Below, in pieces: positions 9,632 to 20,514 of a DNA stretch of 36,295 bases; positions within the stretch are counted from its first letter, which is position 1, and the number at the start of each line of letters is the position of its first letter. Below the pieces are notes generated by a model. It was not told the DNA's origin. It saw only the letters and a list, made by a program, of their open reading frames with translations, and made no database searches. The stretch is from positions 149,667-185,961 of the forward strand of contig AZLU01000073.1 of the NCBI GenBank assembly GCA_002224055.1. The letters are read 5' to 3'. This stretch comes from Pezizomycotina sp. ARF18. Its lineage: Eukaryota; Ascomycota. The position numbers were made by a program, and so were the translations under genes.

Positions 9632-11978
9632 TTAATAAAAGGGATTAATAGCGATACCGCCCATCGTGATCCTCGACGTGGAACTGAAAGGCGGCACCTT
9701 GGCCCGGGAACTGCTGCGCCGACGGAGGCGGGAGCGGCAGTTCAGGGGCGGGAGCAGTGGGAGCGGCTTCTTTCTAAACGACTCGATCCTCGGCGGTGTA
9801 CCCCAGCCCTGCATCCTCACCTCCCTCGCGCGCTCGATCTGCACTTTCTGGTCATACGGCACTCCAGCCCCGTAAAACTCCTCAATAATGCTCGGCGCCA
9901 TGTTACTCCAGCTCCTAACACTAGCCTCCGTGTTGGTCGTCTTCATCGTCTTCACCGTACCCGTCCTGCTCTTCAGAGACTTCATCGTGTTGCGTGCGTA
10001 CCTGCGCGACCGCGACCGCGACGACGAGCGGCGGTCGATCGTCATGGGTAAGTCCTCCGACGCGAGCCATATCTTAACGCTCTGCTCGTACATGCTGCTG
10101 TCCATAGTGCTGCGTATACCCGTGTTGTATGACGAATCCACCTCGATTTCGTCGTCGCCGCCGTCTTCGATGCTTGTGGTATCGTCGTAGTACGTCGTCA
10201 CGGCCTGTCCGTTGAAATCCTCGCCGGAGTCGCGCTCGTTGTCGCCGTGCAGGGTCTGCTTAACCTTTTCAGTGTTCGGGGTGCGCGGCTGCGTGAAACA
10301 TTTCTCGCCGCGGACGACGCGCCTTGGGATAGCGTCGGGGTGGCATCCGGCGGGTAGCCAAAACTTTTATCGGCGGAAAGAGCAGGTGTGTTGATCGGCG
10401 TATTAGGATGGATAAAACCGCGGTAGTAGTGTTCAGGCTCGAACTCGGCAGGCAGCTCGTGGAACGACGGGCTATAGCTAGAACTTGGTACAAGAGGACT
10501 GTTGAGACGGCGCGGTACTAACACACCAGGATCTACGTCGCTGCGTTTCTGTAGCTCTAGATCGTATAGCGCATCCGCTCCGGGTAAGTTCGACTGAGTC
10601 TTGCCAGCTCCACCACCGCACGAAGTCCGGTTAGGCATTCGTGTGCGGCGGTAGTATATGTATAGCAAAACCGCTCCTGCAATAGCCAAAATGCATAAAA
10701 TAGGTGGAGTGTAGCCGCTAAGATGACTTTCTTTCGATGCGATTTAGAGGAAGTTGACAGAGGTGTAGGAGAGGAGGTTTGGGCAACGAAGGAATGATTG
10801 TTATCGCCCGAGATACGCAACCGAATACGTTATCAATACTGGAAACGGCATGACGGAGCGCATCGCAATCCAGTTGTGAAGAAGAATTGACTTGAAACGC
10901 GCCGTTAAAATGGAAACCGCTGGTATCGATACTCTCGATAGGGCCTGCTAGAACGACGTCGCCGTTAAATTGGATAGGCGCATTTCCGGTCTTGATTCCT
11001 TCTGGAAGTACGAACATGCTGCTAAAATTAATGTTCCTTAGAAGTGTGTTGTTGAGCATCGAAATCGAAAAGTCGACCACTGGCGTAGTTTTATTTGTAG
11101 CGGCCACCTTGACGGACTTGAGAAAACCGTTATTATGAAGCGCCACGGTTCCAGTAACGTAGCATCTAGGTATTTCGAACCTCGAGTCTGGTTCCCTCGA
11201 TGTACGCGTTCCAAGATCAAGGTCAACGCAGGCGCATCAAATTTGCTCACGGGTGAGCCGAGCTGAAGAGTCGATATTACGGGACTACCGGAGTCGAGTT
11301 TTTTGGATGTTCCGAAATTGTATATTGATTTCAAATTCGGAAGGAAACACTGAGAGACTTCGTGCCGGCCGGCGATTCATATCCAACACACCGCCTATTG
11401 ATGCAACGTCCAAGCTAACGTTTGATAGCCCTGAGTTGTTACGGATAACAAGATCTCCTAGCTGGGTAGCGCTGAGCGGCGGGATAGCTTCTAGAGCAGT
11501 GTTTTGTATATAAACCGGCATGCTATCCAACTTGAGCCCGGTCGCTGCACCCTTGAATGTAGTCAAGCTCAGACAGTCTTCGATGTGAAACTCTCCCCAG
11601 CTTCACCATTCTGAATATAGGTCAGCAATCTAGCATCGATTGTCACTAGGCCGGCTTGGTCTTGGATCACGAAACTGCCACCGGCGACCGTGGAAACAGC
11701 TTTGAGATCCAATAAGGAGCCCTCTACCGGAGTCGAGTTAACGATGAGCGAAGGTATGGTGTCGCAGTTGGTACCGAGACCAAGGATGTCCGTCGCGTTG
11801 ACTGAACTATATGGTCCGACTTCCGGGAAGCATTGTACTGCACCATTCAACTTATATATTAGCTACTGCTCTTTCCGCACGGCAGGATCGTAATACTTGG
11901 GTGCCACTTACTTCTTCCCAGACTTATACCTGACAGACCTAATAGGAGCCATAGAGTTAAGCCGAATCGTATCCGCAT
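9632..11978 (-). CDS. Ecm33/Sps2-like L-domain type I membrane protein
   Basis: ATG 11976-11978 starts a signal peptide (MRIRFGLTLWLLLGLSGISL). A 61-bp intron (11851-11911, GTAAGT..GCTAATATATAAG) follows. The ectodomain, about 370 residues, has the beta-helical pattern of receptor L-domain proteins: CLSLTTFKGAATGLKLDS, LGDLVIRNNSGLSNVSLDV, LKSIYNFG, VALHNNGFLKSV, and many N-glycosylation sequons (NAT, NNS, NVS, NKT, NFS, NSS). One transmembrane helix (ILCILAIAGAVLLYIYY, near 10650-10705) is followed by RRTR stop-transfer residues and a roughly 350-residue cytoplasmic tail rich in Ser, Asp and Arg (SSSRSRSRR). Classic Ecm33/Sps2 proteins are GPI-anchored, so this membrane-spanning form is unusual. 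About seven one-base frame breaks occur. It likely acts in cell-wall organisation or sensing (inference). Confidence 0.7.
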
Positions 11979-12908
11979 TGCTATAGCAGCAAATTCTTTC
12001 TCGTGACCTTGGTATGCAAGTCGAGCCCGTGACCATCATCCGAGTTCGTCTCACACAATGTTGAAGGGACAGCTCGGATCTAATCTACCGGAAGAATTTA
12101 TTAAAAGGGGGGTTTGCAAGAAAATTGGATATCAGTGTAAGATTTCGTGAACGATAGGAGGGACCGAGCAGCAAGGTCCTTGCTTTATATTTCCCTATGC
12201 GAAATGACAATCCTCATTGTAGCTATATTATATCCAAGATTGCAAGGTTTTAATTTACACCTTCCAAGCTCTGAGCGGCAGAATACCAGAGATTTAAAAA
12301 AACGGCGCTAAGTCAATTCCGCAGGGTTCTCCCCTATTCGCATGGTCATACAGATCAGAGATCAGCTATAAATCTGAACCTTGTTGACTAGCAAAAGGTT
12401 TTAGCACCTCCCCCAAGCACACATACACACACCTACGCTGCGGCCTCCTCCGCCTTGCCATTTGACTTATGCAATAAAATAACGTGCTTTATCGAGAACA
12501 ATACAGTGGTAATTTGGTGGTAAGGCTGGCTAATTTCCATAGATTACATACGTTACTTCATTATTGAATAATTTCCGAACTAGTTGGGAAACTTGGGCAG
12601 GGGTTTCCCGAAGCGCCCACAGCGCGTTGCCTCCCTTTTGCTTGCTTTCGCGCGGAGGGTACAAATTTGGCGATGCAAGCTATTGTGGGCGGTTAGCTCA
12701 AACAAAGCCTTGGTGTGTCCAATCAATATCAGCCCTAAGCCTAATCGTTCCTCCCCCCTATGTTCAGGAACCATCTAGAGAAACATGAGAGACCCTTGTA
12801 TAGGCTATACTAGCAAGGTGGGGCTTATTTCGGATATATTGGATAAATGTATATTAAATGTATATTGACAACATTCCGATTAGCTGATCTCCCTTAGTTT
12901 TCAAGATC
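11979..12908. other. Upstream region of the L-domain gene
   Basis: About 930 bases with no gene. A TATA-like string (plus-strand TTTATATTTCC, 12183-12193) lies about 205 bp upstream of the L-domain ATG and could be its promoter. CA-rich sequence (ACACATACACACACC) lies near 12420. Open frames on both strands at 12564-12788 are short and mutually overlapping. Confidence 0.4.
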
Positions 12909-13172
12909 GTGGGTGGCCATCTCAAGAACGGGAAGGTCCTCCAGACGACAACCTCCGGAGGAAGATTGCCTAAACAAGTTTGGATGCTTGAGACAATATT
13001 TGATGAATTATTTTATCTCCACAACAACACTGACAGAAATATTCGCAACGCCAATGAGCACGAATGGCTCTTTATATACGATAATTTGAAAGAGAGAATC
13101 TCGAAGAGAGGGACATCATCATCACTTATATGCCCTAACAGGGGAAGAAGAGGGGGGAGGATATTTCGGTAG
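12909..13172 (+). pseudogene. Relic of an NB-ARC/STAND ATPase domain
   Basis: The frame encodes a charged stretch around MLETIFDELFYLHNNTDRNI followed by EHEWLFIYDNLKE. The latter resembles the Walker B region of NB-ARC-type NLR proteins, usually written WLLIxDNxDD. Neither a P-loop nor downstream ARC sequences are present. In an alternative frame the following residues (DIIITYMP) resemble the strand after the Walker B region. The segment therefore looks like a fragment of a larger gene. The resemblance is by eye and limited to about 15 residues, so chance similarity is possible. Confidence 0.35.
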
Positions 13173-14343
13173 AGAGGCCAAACCCCGAGAAGCAGCATCT
13201 CGACAAGAAGAGAAACGCCATGCTATTTACTCCTAACAGGCCCACCTGGACGCTTGCGCACAATCCATTCAACAGTATTTGCAGGCATGCTCTTTACACA
13301 AAAAACAAAGCCGTTCCCGCGATAATATCTATCTCAAACACGGAAACTCACCTCGCTTCCATTACGCTGGCAGATAGCGGCGTTCGGAAGACATTCTGCC
13401 AATGAAAGCGTGCAGAGCCTGAAGCGACGCGCCGGCTCTCAGCGCCGATGCAAGTTCCCCGCATCAGCGCCCATGAGATCATATGTGGGTACAGTCGAAT
13501 CAGAGCCAGCGCATCGAAGGCTATAGATCAGGTCGCGATACTCACACGATAATCCCATGAAAATATTACAGAATCATGAAAGTGGCTTTATCGCGAACCC
13601 CGCTACCGGCTTTTGCAAGGGAATTGTTACCGGTTTGAATTGACAAATCACCTTTGCTAGGTTCCCGAATATTCGATTTGATTTGGCAGTATTTTAACAG
13701 TCACCTAAATATATACGTTCCAGGGCCCCAGGCTTCACAAGGATAGAATCCCCGGGACCCGGCTCACTTCTACCAAAAAAAGGTTTGCTAATTATATATA
13801 CCTGGTGAAGTCTACCAGCACAATGCAGCACGGGACGAGTGAATCAAAAAAAAAAAAAAAAAAAAAAAAAAACCATTGCTATTTAAAACGTGCTCCAATT
13901 ATAAACATCGCGATCGAGAAGTATTCGGTTTATTCAACGTTCATGAATAATGCATCTTTATTTAGATGAGTGAGCTGTTTGTAGATACGGGACATTGGAG
14001 AAATTTAATCTATTTAAAATTACGTTTATATTGTTATAAATAGGGATTATATCCTAGTATCAATTATGTGAACCTCGGCTGAAGAAAGATGCGAGACTCC
14101 AAAGACTTCATGAGAGTTTAAAATTAGTTCTCAAGCAGATATTTGACTATCAACAAGAATATACCATTTTCTGGTCGGCGATGATATTAGTAGATCGTAT
14201 TAATTTTTTCTGCAGGCTCGGGTAGAATCTGTAAAGAGTACATACAGATAGAGCAGCATAAGAACCGGATTTACAAAGAGAAGCAACTAAATACAAAAAC
14301 ACCAGCCTTTTTTTGAACTCTATAAATAAAGTATGATAGATAC
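13173..14343. other. Intergenic with poly(A) tract
   Basis: No gene recognised. A 27-base A run lies at 13846-13872. The stretch 13890-14350 is AT-rich and forms the 3' flank of the carbonic anhydrase gene. The forward frame 13220-13405 and minus frame 14150-14347 have no protein-like features. Confidence 0.45.
13846..13872 (+). repeat. Poly(A) tract, 27 bp
   Basis: An uninterrupted run of 27 A. No target-site duplication or retroelement body was noticed next to it. Confidence 0.9.
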
Positions 14344-15477
14344 TCAAGAGCCGAGAACCGGACTGACGCTCCGGTTATTGCAAGTACAGAAGTCCAGGCC
14401 ACATGCCGCTTCTACAATCTGATTTACTCTCTGTTCTCCTGCGCCTTCGTAGTTCGTCTGAATATAACGGGCGTTGAACTTCATGATCCTCTTGAACTCC
14501 TTGTAGATGCCGATGGTGAGCGGCAAGGGCTCCGGCACTATGTAGAACTGGACAACCTCTGAGCAAGGAGGCGTAGTCAAAGAACCTTCGTAACTGTAGA
14601 CGGGGCCAGCCCATACGGCGTCGTTGATTTGCCTGTATTTTGCATGTTAGTTAGCGATGTTGGAGAATAGCGATATCTTGTGTTAAGTATCTGCAATGGC
14701 GAACAGAGAGGTGTGCTAGTGGGTAGAAATCATGAGCAAGTTGACTTACTGCAAATCTAACGGGGGAGGCCGATCTCGCCGCTCGCCACGGAAATGTTTT
14801 GAAAGACAGCCGGGCACATGCCGGCCAGAATGCCCTTTGGGCTTCCGAAGTTCATATCGAAGAAGAGTGCAATGGCGGCGAATTGACCACCTGGTAGAAT
14901 ACTCAGTCAGTTTTGCCTTAACTTGATCAAAAGGGCCATTTCTATTTTTCTTTTTCCCCCTTCTTCTCGTTCTCTGGGGGATGTAACAACTTACTGTCAT
15001 CCGTGGCCTTATGCACGAAATGCACCTCCATGGGGTAATGCTCTTCTAACAAATGATGCTCGCTAGGGGTGTGGAAGTGCGCCTGCAACCACTTGAACGT
15101 CCTCATAATCCCGGAACCGGGCGGCGATTCCAGCTGGATGGTAATTTCCTGGTCCTCCGGCGGGAATATCTCGAGCGTGTGGACGAAGTTCTCGATGGTC
15201 GTGCCGTTAAGGGAAGACGGGTAAGACACGTTCGCCGGGGTCAGCTGGTACATCGGCATGGTCGTGGGTATGTCGACGGGGACTGCCTTTTACCCTCACT
15301 GCAGGCAGACCAGGAGCCATTAAGACCGATGCTACCCCACTGCAGCGGACCCTTGTCGGCTCCATCGTAGGTGTAAGCCGGTGGCGGCAGACGCTTCGCC
15401 TTCTCGGTGCGTATTTCGCCACAGGCCGATACGGCGGCCGCGAGAAGGAGCGCAAGGAATACAGAACGTAGTGCCAT
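14344..15477 (-). CDS. Secreted alpha-carbonic anhydrase
   Basis: Catalyses reversible CO2 hydration. Exons on the minus strand are 15477-14995, 14890-14750 and 14632-14344, with introns 14891-14994 (104 bp) and 14633-14749 (117 bp), both GTAAGT..AG. The start gives a signal peptide (MALRSVFLALLLAAAVSA), so the enzyme is probably extracellular. Alpha-class marks are clear: GSWSACSEGKRQSP near residues 54-67, zinc histidines at about 134, 136 and 153 (WLQAHFHTPSEHH; PMEVHFVHKATD), and the active-site Thr loop SYEGSLTTPPCSE. Two one-base losses, at a G run 15278-15281 and a G run 14762-14766 (plus strand), break the frame. Allowing for them the coding length is 915 nt (304 residues), normal for fungal members. 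A TATA-like string at 15632-15638 lies 155 bp upstream. Confidence 0.92.
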
Positions 15478-17501
15478 ATTGTGAGGTAAAGGAGTATCTC
15501 TAAGAATCTGGATGCAGGATTTCAAGAAGAGTCAACAGTCTGTCGGACTATAAGGGAGACCACGGCGATACAATCGATCAGCTCATGTAAGAAGTTATAA
15601 TAAACCGAGAACGGAGAAGCTCAGAGCGCAATTATATACCTGAAGAGATTCGAAATTGTCTATGGTAAAGTATAACAATTGTAAGGAATCCAGGCCCAGC
15701 CTAGCGTAGCGTGTAAACGGCGAATTCAAACCCTCTCTAAAGGTTTGAGGATTCTGGCCGTGCTTTGAAGTTCTATTATAGTTAAAGTTGGACTGAAGCG
15801 TGAGAAACCCGAGAGGTCAAAGTTAATCCCACGTTTTTTTTTTTTTTTTTTTTTTTTTTCTCTTTTCGCTAGGTATAAACAAGATTCGAACTCTGCTATA
15901 CAGTCTGAAGATTTGGAAGGTATGAGATGAATCCAGACTGTAGGTTTATATACGTTGTGTTGGCAATCTATACAGACTGCGACCACGAAACTTTGATTGC
16001 AGTGGATTAGTGGATATACCCTTAGAAACACCATGGTCCCGAAATGTGCTTCGAATTTTTCAAAGTCGGGATGCTATAGGTTATCAATCACAGCCAAGGG
16101 CGGCTCAGAAGTCTGTATACGTAAATCCTGTTAATCTATTCCCAGCGGCACCGCTCCTGCCTTTTCCTTAGTGGTTTCGTGAAAAGCAACCTTTTTATAG
16201 TCGCTGTATTGATCCGACGTGTGATACGAGTAATGAAAGGCCCCGAAGTCGTCGTGTCCCGGCGTCGTATGATTGTGTATTCGGATCGGCGGTATTGTTT
16301 ACAAGCGACAACCGAGTGATAAACATTGGCACAAAGGGTGGCTATAGTAATAAACCATCCGGTTGTCTTTTTATACGACGGAAATGAAGTATAAGCAGTG
16401 CAAATGAATACTCCTTCTGGCTGGATTTTTCTCCTTGGATGTTTCTATTTTGTCCATAAAAACACTCTGATTAATTTCGAGTTTGACGTTCAGGGCTGAG
16501 ATCACGAAAGTGAAGGGACCCTGCGTCTCTTGGTCTCTTGGTAATGTCCCAAGATTGCTTGATTTTGCTTGATTCTGGAGAAGCTAGCATCTGGACCCGG
16601 CGTATGTAAGCCGGTACCGACGTTAACTTGGCGCCAATCTTGACCGCAAAAAGTCGTACGATGTCAACCCAACCCAAGCTTCATTGTCAGTAATTAAGCA
16701 TCATCAAGACTATAAGCGACCCTCCGTAAGACGGTTAAACAGAGTTTCAAACGATTTTGGTATTAAAAATAGGAAGGCGGAAGGGCGCTTGGTATTGCAA
16801 GGCAGTGCTTGTTTATACCCCTAAGAACATCTAAGAAATTTTCACAGGATGAAACGTTTGTCGGGCAAATGTTTTTCACCCGCAAACATTTTCTCCCCAG
16901 CCAAGCAAACTTTGGATGATTTCGACGGCTGGGCTGGTTGGCATTGAGCAAAACTCACGTAGTATCGCCTGAACTTCCACAAGTAAGCAGTATTCAGCTG
17001 AGTATATATCGCTCTTGGGAGGTTTTGTATATACTCAGTTATTGGCTGTGGCATTATACGCTAAATGCTTTGACCAACAATCTTTCATAAAAACTTGAGT
17101 ACAGAAAACATCATACGATACTTTTTTTCTTTCTGATACAGACGGCCAAGAACTATAGATTACTACCGTCTCCACAAGCTATAATAATAGTTAGGAGCAG
17201 GTTACAAACTCCTTACGAGTGCAAAACACGCCTCCCCCTTTTATGGCTCACGATGAAGCATTGGCACATTATGAAAACCGCAAGAAGTAGTACTCTGCAT
17301 TTATGTCTTCCAAGGGGCTCCGATCAGAATGCCAAATGGTATCGAGTCTCGAGATTACAATGAAGCGGCGAACTTGAGAAGCAAAATTTTTCCATGGCTT
17401 GTGATGTTAATAGTGAATTTGTGAGATTGTTGTATTCGCCTTCATTCGTTGTGCACCAAAATTTCATTTCTCGTTTAGTATCACTATTTTGATATGCGAC
17501 T
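15478..17501. other. Two-kilobase intergenic region
   Basis: The left part holds the carbonic anhydrase promoter. A 26-base T run lies at 15834-15859. Minus-strand frames at 15726-16034, 16471-16677 and 16763-17054 give peptides without recognisable features. The right end is the 3' flank of acetate kinase. No repeats or RNA genes were seen. Confidence 0.45.
15834..15859 (+). repeat. Poly(T) tract, 26 bp
   Basis: An uninterrupted run of 26 T, preceded by CCCACG and followed by CTCTTTTCGC. It is non-coding and lies between carbonic anhydrase and acetate kinase. Confidence 0.9.
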
Positions 17502-18935
17502 TCAAGACATCAGATCATCCCTACTGTACTGTTCTTGCACCATCTCGTCTTGCTCATCCGTCCAACTAAGCAGCACATTGATCCTTACGTGCGTCTTGTC
17601 TGTGCCGTAACTAACAGTCGCGCCTCCGTCCCTCTTCCCTTGCAACTTCTCCGGATCTTTATTCTTTTCGTTGAGTTCGTCCACAATGTCCCCTAAGCCT
17701 TCCCTCATACCGTGCACGATCATCGTCCTAAACTCTGCACTTGACTCCCCGATACCCCGACGAACACTATGGCATCAACGCCACCTTTGTTCCCCGCTAG
17801 CTTTAGCCAGTAAGCCCCGATATACCCTAGTATTCTGTCGCGGAATGTATCCACCGCGAGCTTACAGTTTTCATCAGAGTCATATTTCTCCATTATGGAA
17901 GCGAAGTCAGATGTCGATGTGAGTGCTTTGAAACCGGACGATTTATTAAGCAGCGCTTCGGAGTGAGATAAATGGACTGTAGGGCTAACCTTGTCGTCGG
18001 TGGCCCGATGACTTGTGTAGTGGAATATTAGGCTCGGATCGATACTTCCAGAGCGCGAGCCTGATGGCAAGCCTTCGAGGGGAGTTAAACCCATCCTATA
18101 GTAAAGAAGCCGTTAGCCGTTTCCCAGGTCCATCGGCTTTATGGACGGATCGTTTGCAAATCGTACGATGTATCGATACTCTTCCCGCCGTTGATAGCGC
18201 AGATACTACTGCCACTGCCCAAATGCAACGCAATGATATTCATCTCATCGACGTTCTTGCTCATAAACTTCGCGGCGTCCTTGACAATGTAAGAATAACT
18301 CAAACCGTGAAATTCGTACTTGCGCAACCCCTCGCGCCGCGCGATTGATTGGTCTATAGCGTACGTCTTCACGCACTCGGGCATGGACTGGTGGAACGAC
18401 GTGTCGAAAAACGCGATTTTTGTCGCATTCGGGAGGGAAGACTTGCAGGCATCGATGATCGAGATGGCGGGACCGTTATGTAAAGGTGCTAGGCTCGTGA
18501 CCTTCTTCAATTCTTCTTCTACTTCGTCGTTTAGAATAGCGGGTCCCTTTTCGCCGATGTGGCCGCCGTGGACGACTCTGTGGCATATGTATTTGACGTT
18601 TTTAACTCTTTGTCGCCCCTGAATATTTCGTCGTCCTTCAACCTCGAGAGGATGTACTCGAACGCATCCCTTTCGGTCTCGATTACTCGAACGCATCCCT
18701 TTCGGTCTCGATTTATCGTCGATTTCGGATTTTTGCGTCAACCTCTTCGGGCTCTTTGCCGCCGGTGTAGCGGTATAGGTTAGTTTCGGGGAGGAGAAGA
18801 GCCCCGAGACTTCCGCCTTGAGGCATAGCTTTGGGTGCTTCTTAGAGGAGCTCGTGACACTGTAAAGAGACGTTTTAAGGATGAGGAACCGGCGTTAACA
18901 GCCAGAATAAATTGATTATCGTCGCTAGAAGCCAT
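17502..18935 (-). CDS. ackA: Acetate kinase, frame-disrupted
   Basis: Interconverts acetate plus ATP and acetyl phosphate plus ADP; in fungi it is known to pair with phosphoketolase. The start MASSDDNQFILAVNAGSSSL carries the N-terminal ASKHA phosphate-binding motif. Further signatures are CHRVVHGG, HNGPAISI, FDTSFHQSMPE, RKYEFHGLSYSYI, ALHLGSGSSICAINGGKSID, MGLTPLEGLPSGSRSG and, across a frame break, FVGGIGESSAEFR. A 71-bp intron (18096-18166, GTACGA..GCTAACGG..TATAG) splits codon TCG in the SIDTS-MGL motif. One-base losses are inferred at 18873-18876, about 18770, 18599-18603 and 17755-17758. A compensating pair of A-run indels lies near 18715-18735, where a TAA otherwise interrupts. A 29-bp tandem duplication (18655-18712) also breaks the frame. 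Without the duplication, and with four bases allowed for, the length is 1338 nt (445 residues), plausible for the family. No phosphoketolase lies nearby. Confidence 0.9.
18655..18712. repeat. 29-bp tandem duplication inside acetate kinase
   Basis: Two exact adjacent copies of a 29-bp unit, 18655-18683 and 18684-18712, beginning TACTCGAACGC on the plus strand. The unit encodes the ETERDAFEY segment on the minus strand. Because 29 is not a multiple of three it breaks the frame. It could be a real replication-slippage mutation or an assembly artefact. Confidence 0.95.
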
Positions 18936-19684
18936 TCTTATGAATCGAGTTAATAGCTGTGAAAGTGCCGATGACGGACAGCCGTGTTAATGTTTGTTGA
19001 TGCTTTTCGTGTTATTGAAGTCGATTGAAAGTTTGTTGGCGGCTTTAGTTTTAGGTATGAAATTTAGATTCACATCTTGCGGTTGATGATTTCCGCGCCT
19101 GCCACCAATGAGGCGGAGCTCACAGTAGCTCAGCTTCTTGATTCGAATGTCAACCCAACGTCGTGACCGTACAAGAACGCCTCCACGACTACCTAAAATG
19201 ACAGACATGAGATTACTCCGTAGGCATTTAGCCTTACGCTGGCTGAGATCTGTTTAAATTAAAACGCTACTGAACCTATACTGTGCACCACCTAACTCCC
19301 GGAACTCTTATTATGTCTGAGCAGGAACACTGTAGTTGTAACTTAACTCTAAGAGTGAATATTGTCTGACTTGGAAGCCTTGCAAGCCTTATTCAGGTTT
19401 CGTGATACTCTCACGTGCTCGCATTCGTCTTATCGATTAGATGGCTTCAAACCGCTGCGCTGCTATATTCGTACGAATAGCTTACGTCCTTAAAGGACGC
19501 GGACTGCAGCGGTGTACGTGTAAGGCTGAGGATGGCAGCGAGCTACGTCTGTGCGACCTTGACCACCGGTCAAACTAGTGTCCAGATCCACCAAAGCAAG
19601 ACCCTGTTCACGTGTCATGAGTGGCTTGCAATCTCAAAAAGCTTTCCGTTTTGAAACGCGTGCTAGGTGCATAATACTTTCAAA
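18936..19684. other. Upstream region of acetate kinase
   Basis: About 750 bases with the acetate kinase promoter and the left flank of the inverted-repeat element. The minus frame 18987-19208 is Asn/Lys-rich and has no features. No clear TATA box was seen. Confidence 0.4.
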
Positions 19685-19700
19685 GGACAAAAGTCTGTCC
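19685..19700 (+). repeat. Left terminal inverted repeat
   Basis: GGACAAAAGTCTGTCC, an exact inverted match to 20112-20127. Confidence 0.95.
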
Positions 19701-20111
19701 TGTTTTTAATTTGCCCTACCAAAATACATACAAAATTACCGATTTTGAAGCCAACAAATAATATTAAAAAATAAATAAATAAATAAATAATTTTTATACT
19801 TTTTATATAAGAATTCTTAATCATATCTTTAAAATAATATAATTTTAAGCTATATTATTAAAGGTCGAAAGTGTGGTGCCGAATAGAAGATAAATTTATA
19901 AAAATTTTAGTTAATAAAACGTCTACTAAATATTTGATTTAAATCAAATATCACGGCACAACGAAAAATAAATAAAATTTTTAAAATTAACTTTATTATA
20001 AGATATTATTAAATACGATTGAGAAAAAATTATAAAAAAATAATCTATCATATCTTTTAAGTATTTATTATTGTTTGAAATTCTGTAATTTGGCTGTGAA
20101 AAGGCAAAAAC

Positions 20112-20127
20112 GGACAGACTTTTGTCC
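20112..20127 (-). repeat. Right terminal inverted repeat
   Basis: GGACAGACTTTTGTCC on the plus strand, an exact inverted match to 19685-19700. Confidence 0.95.
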
Positions 20128-20481
20128 CGAGATAGTACTACAGCATATTTTCCAAGCTCGTCAATAATTCCCAATCCTCTTCGTAAATACTCCGAGGCGT
20201 CTATCGCCCGAGAAAAGATCGGCCGAATTTTTTCCATGCTTGAAGGCTAGTAGTAGTCCGATCGAAACCACTACATCGCCAGAAAGATTTCACTAACGCA
20301 TGCTGACTTACATCATGGATAGCTTGTGAATACTGTAAACTTCGGAGCTCGACTAGGATTATAAGAGCAAGCTGGAATCGGGATATCTTTGGAGTTAACG
20401 AAACAATCATTTTGTCGCGGAACTAATCGGGCACGTTTAAGGAATAGGTATAAGGAAGAATCAGCGGTAATCCCACCCGAC

Positions 20482-20489
20482 TATATAAA
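20482..20489 (+). promoter_or_regulatory. TATA-like box just upstream of the amidohydrolase ATG
   Basis: TATATAAA ends only 25 bp before the chosen ATG at 20515. A functional TATA box here would put transcription initiation at or just past that ATG, so either the leader is nearly absent, the box is not used, or translation starts elsewhere. The MSYLLKNGSLLVH start fits the family too well to doubt easily. Confidence 0.35.
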
Positions 20490-20514
20490 GGCTTGTTCTA
20501 GAGCAACAAGCGAC

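Larger units (their letters stand above)
19685..20127. mobile_element. AT-rich MITE-like element with 16-bp inverted repeats
   Basis: The 443-bp segment is bounded by perfect terminal inverted repeats, GGACAAAAGTCTGTCC at 19685-19700 and its complement at 20112-20127. Each repeat is itself partly palindromic (GGAC..GTCC). The next bases also match loosely (TGTTTTT against GTTTTT). The interior is far more AT-rich than the flanks and holds a short (AAAT)n microsatellite near 19770-19790. No transposase-like protein is encoded, so this would be a non-autonomous element. No target-site duplication is evident: the flanks are CTTTCAAA and CGAGATAG. The superfamily is therefore undetermined; Tc1/mariner-type is a guess. 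Confidence 0.75.

Noticed and set aside
9566-10394. Plus-strand frames opposite the L-domain gene, including a hydrophobic one at 9888-10190
   Set aside because: The opposite strand encodes a continuous cytoplasmic tail attached to a signal peptide, ectodomain and transmembrane helix.
12564-12788. Open frames on both strands of similar length
   Set aside because: They mirror each other over the same DNA, and neither shows a domain, leader or codon pattern.
14732-15370. Plus-strand frames opposite carbonic anhydrase
   Set aside because: The minus strand has unmistakable alpha-carbonic anhydrase zinc-site motifs and correct splice sites.
19944-20237. Open frame through the right half of the AT-rich element
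   Set aside because: The peptide is Ile/Phe/Tyr/Asn-rich because of base composition, crosses the element boundary and has no transposase features.
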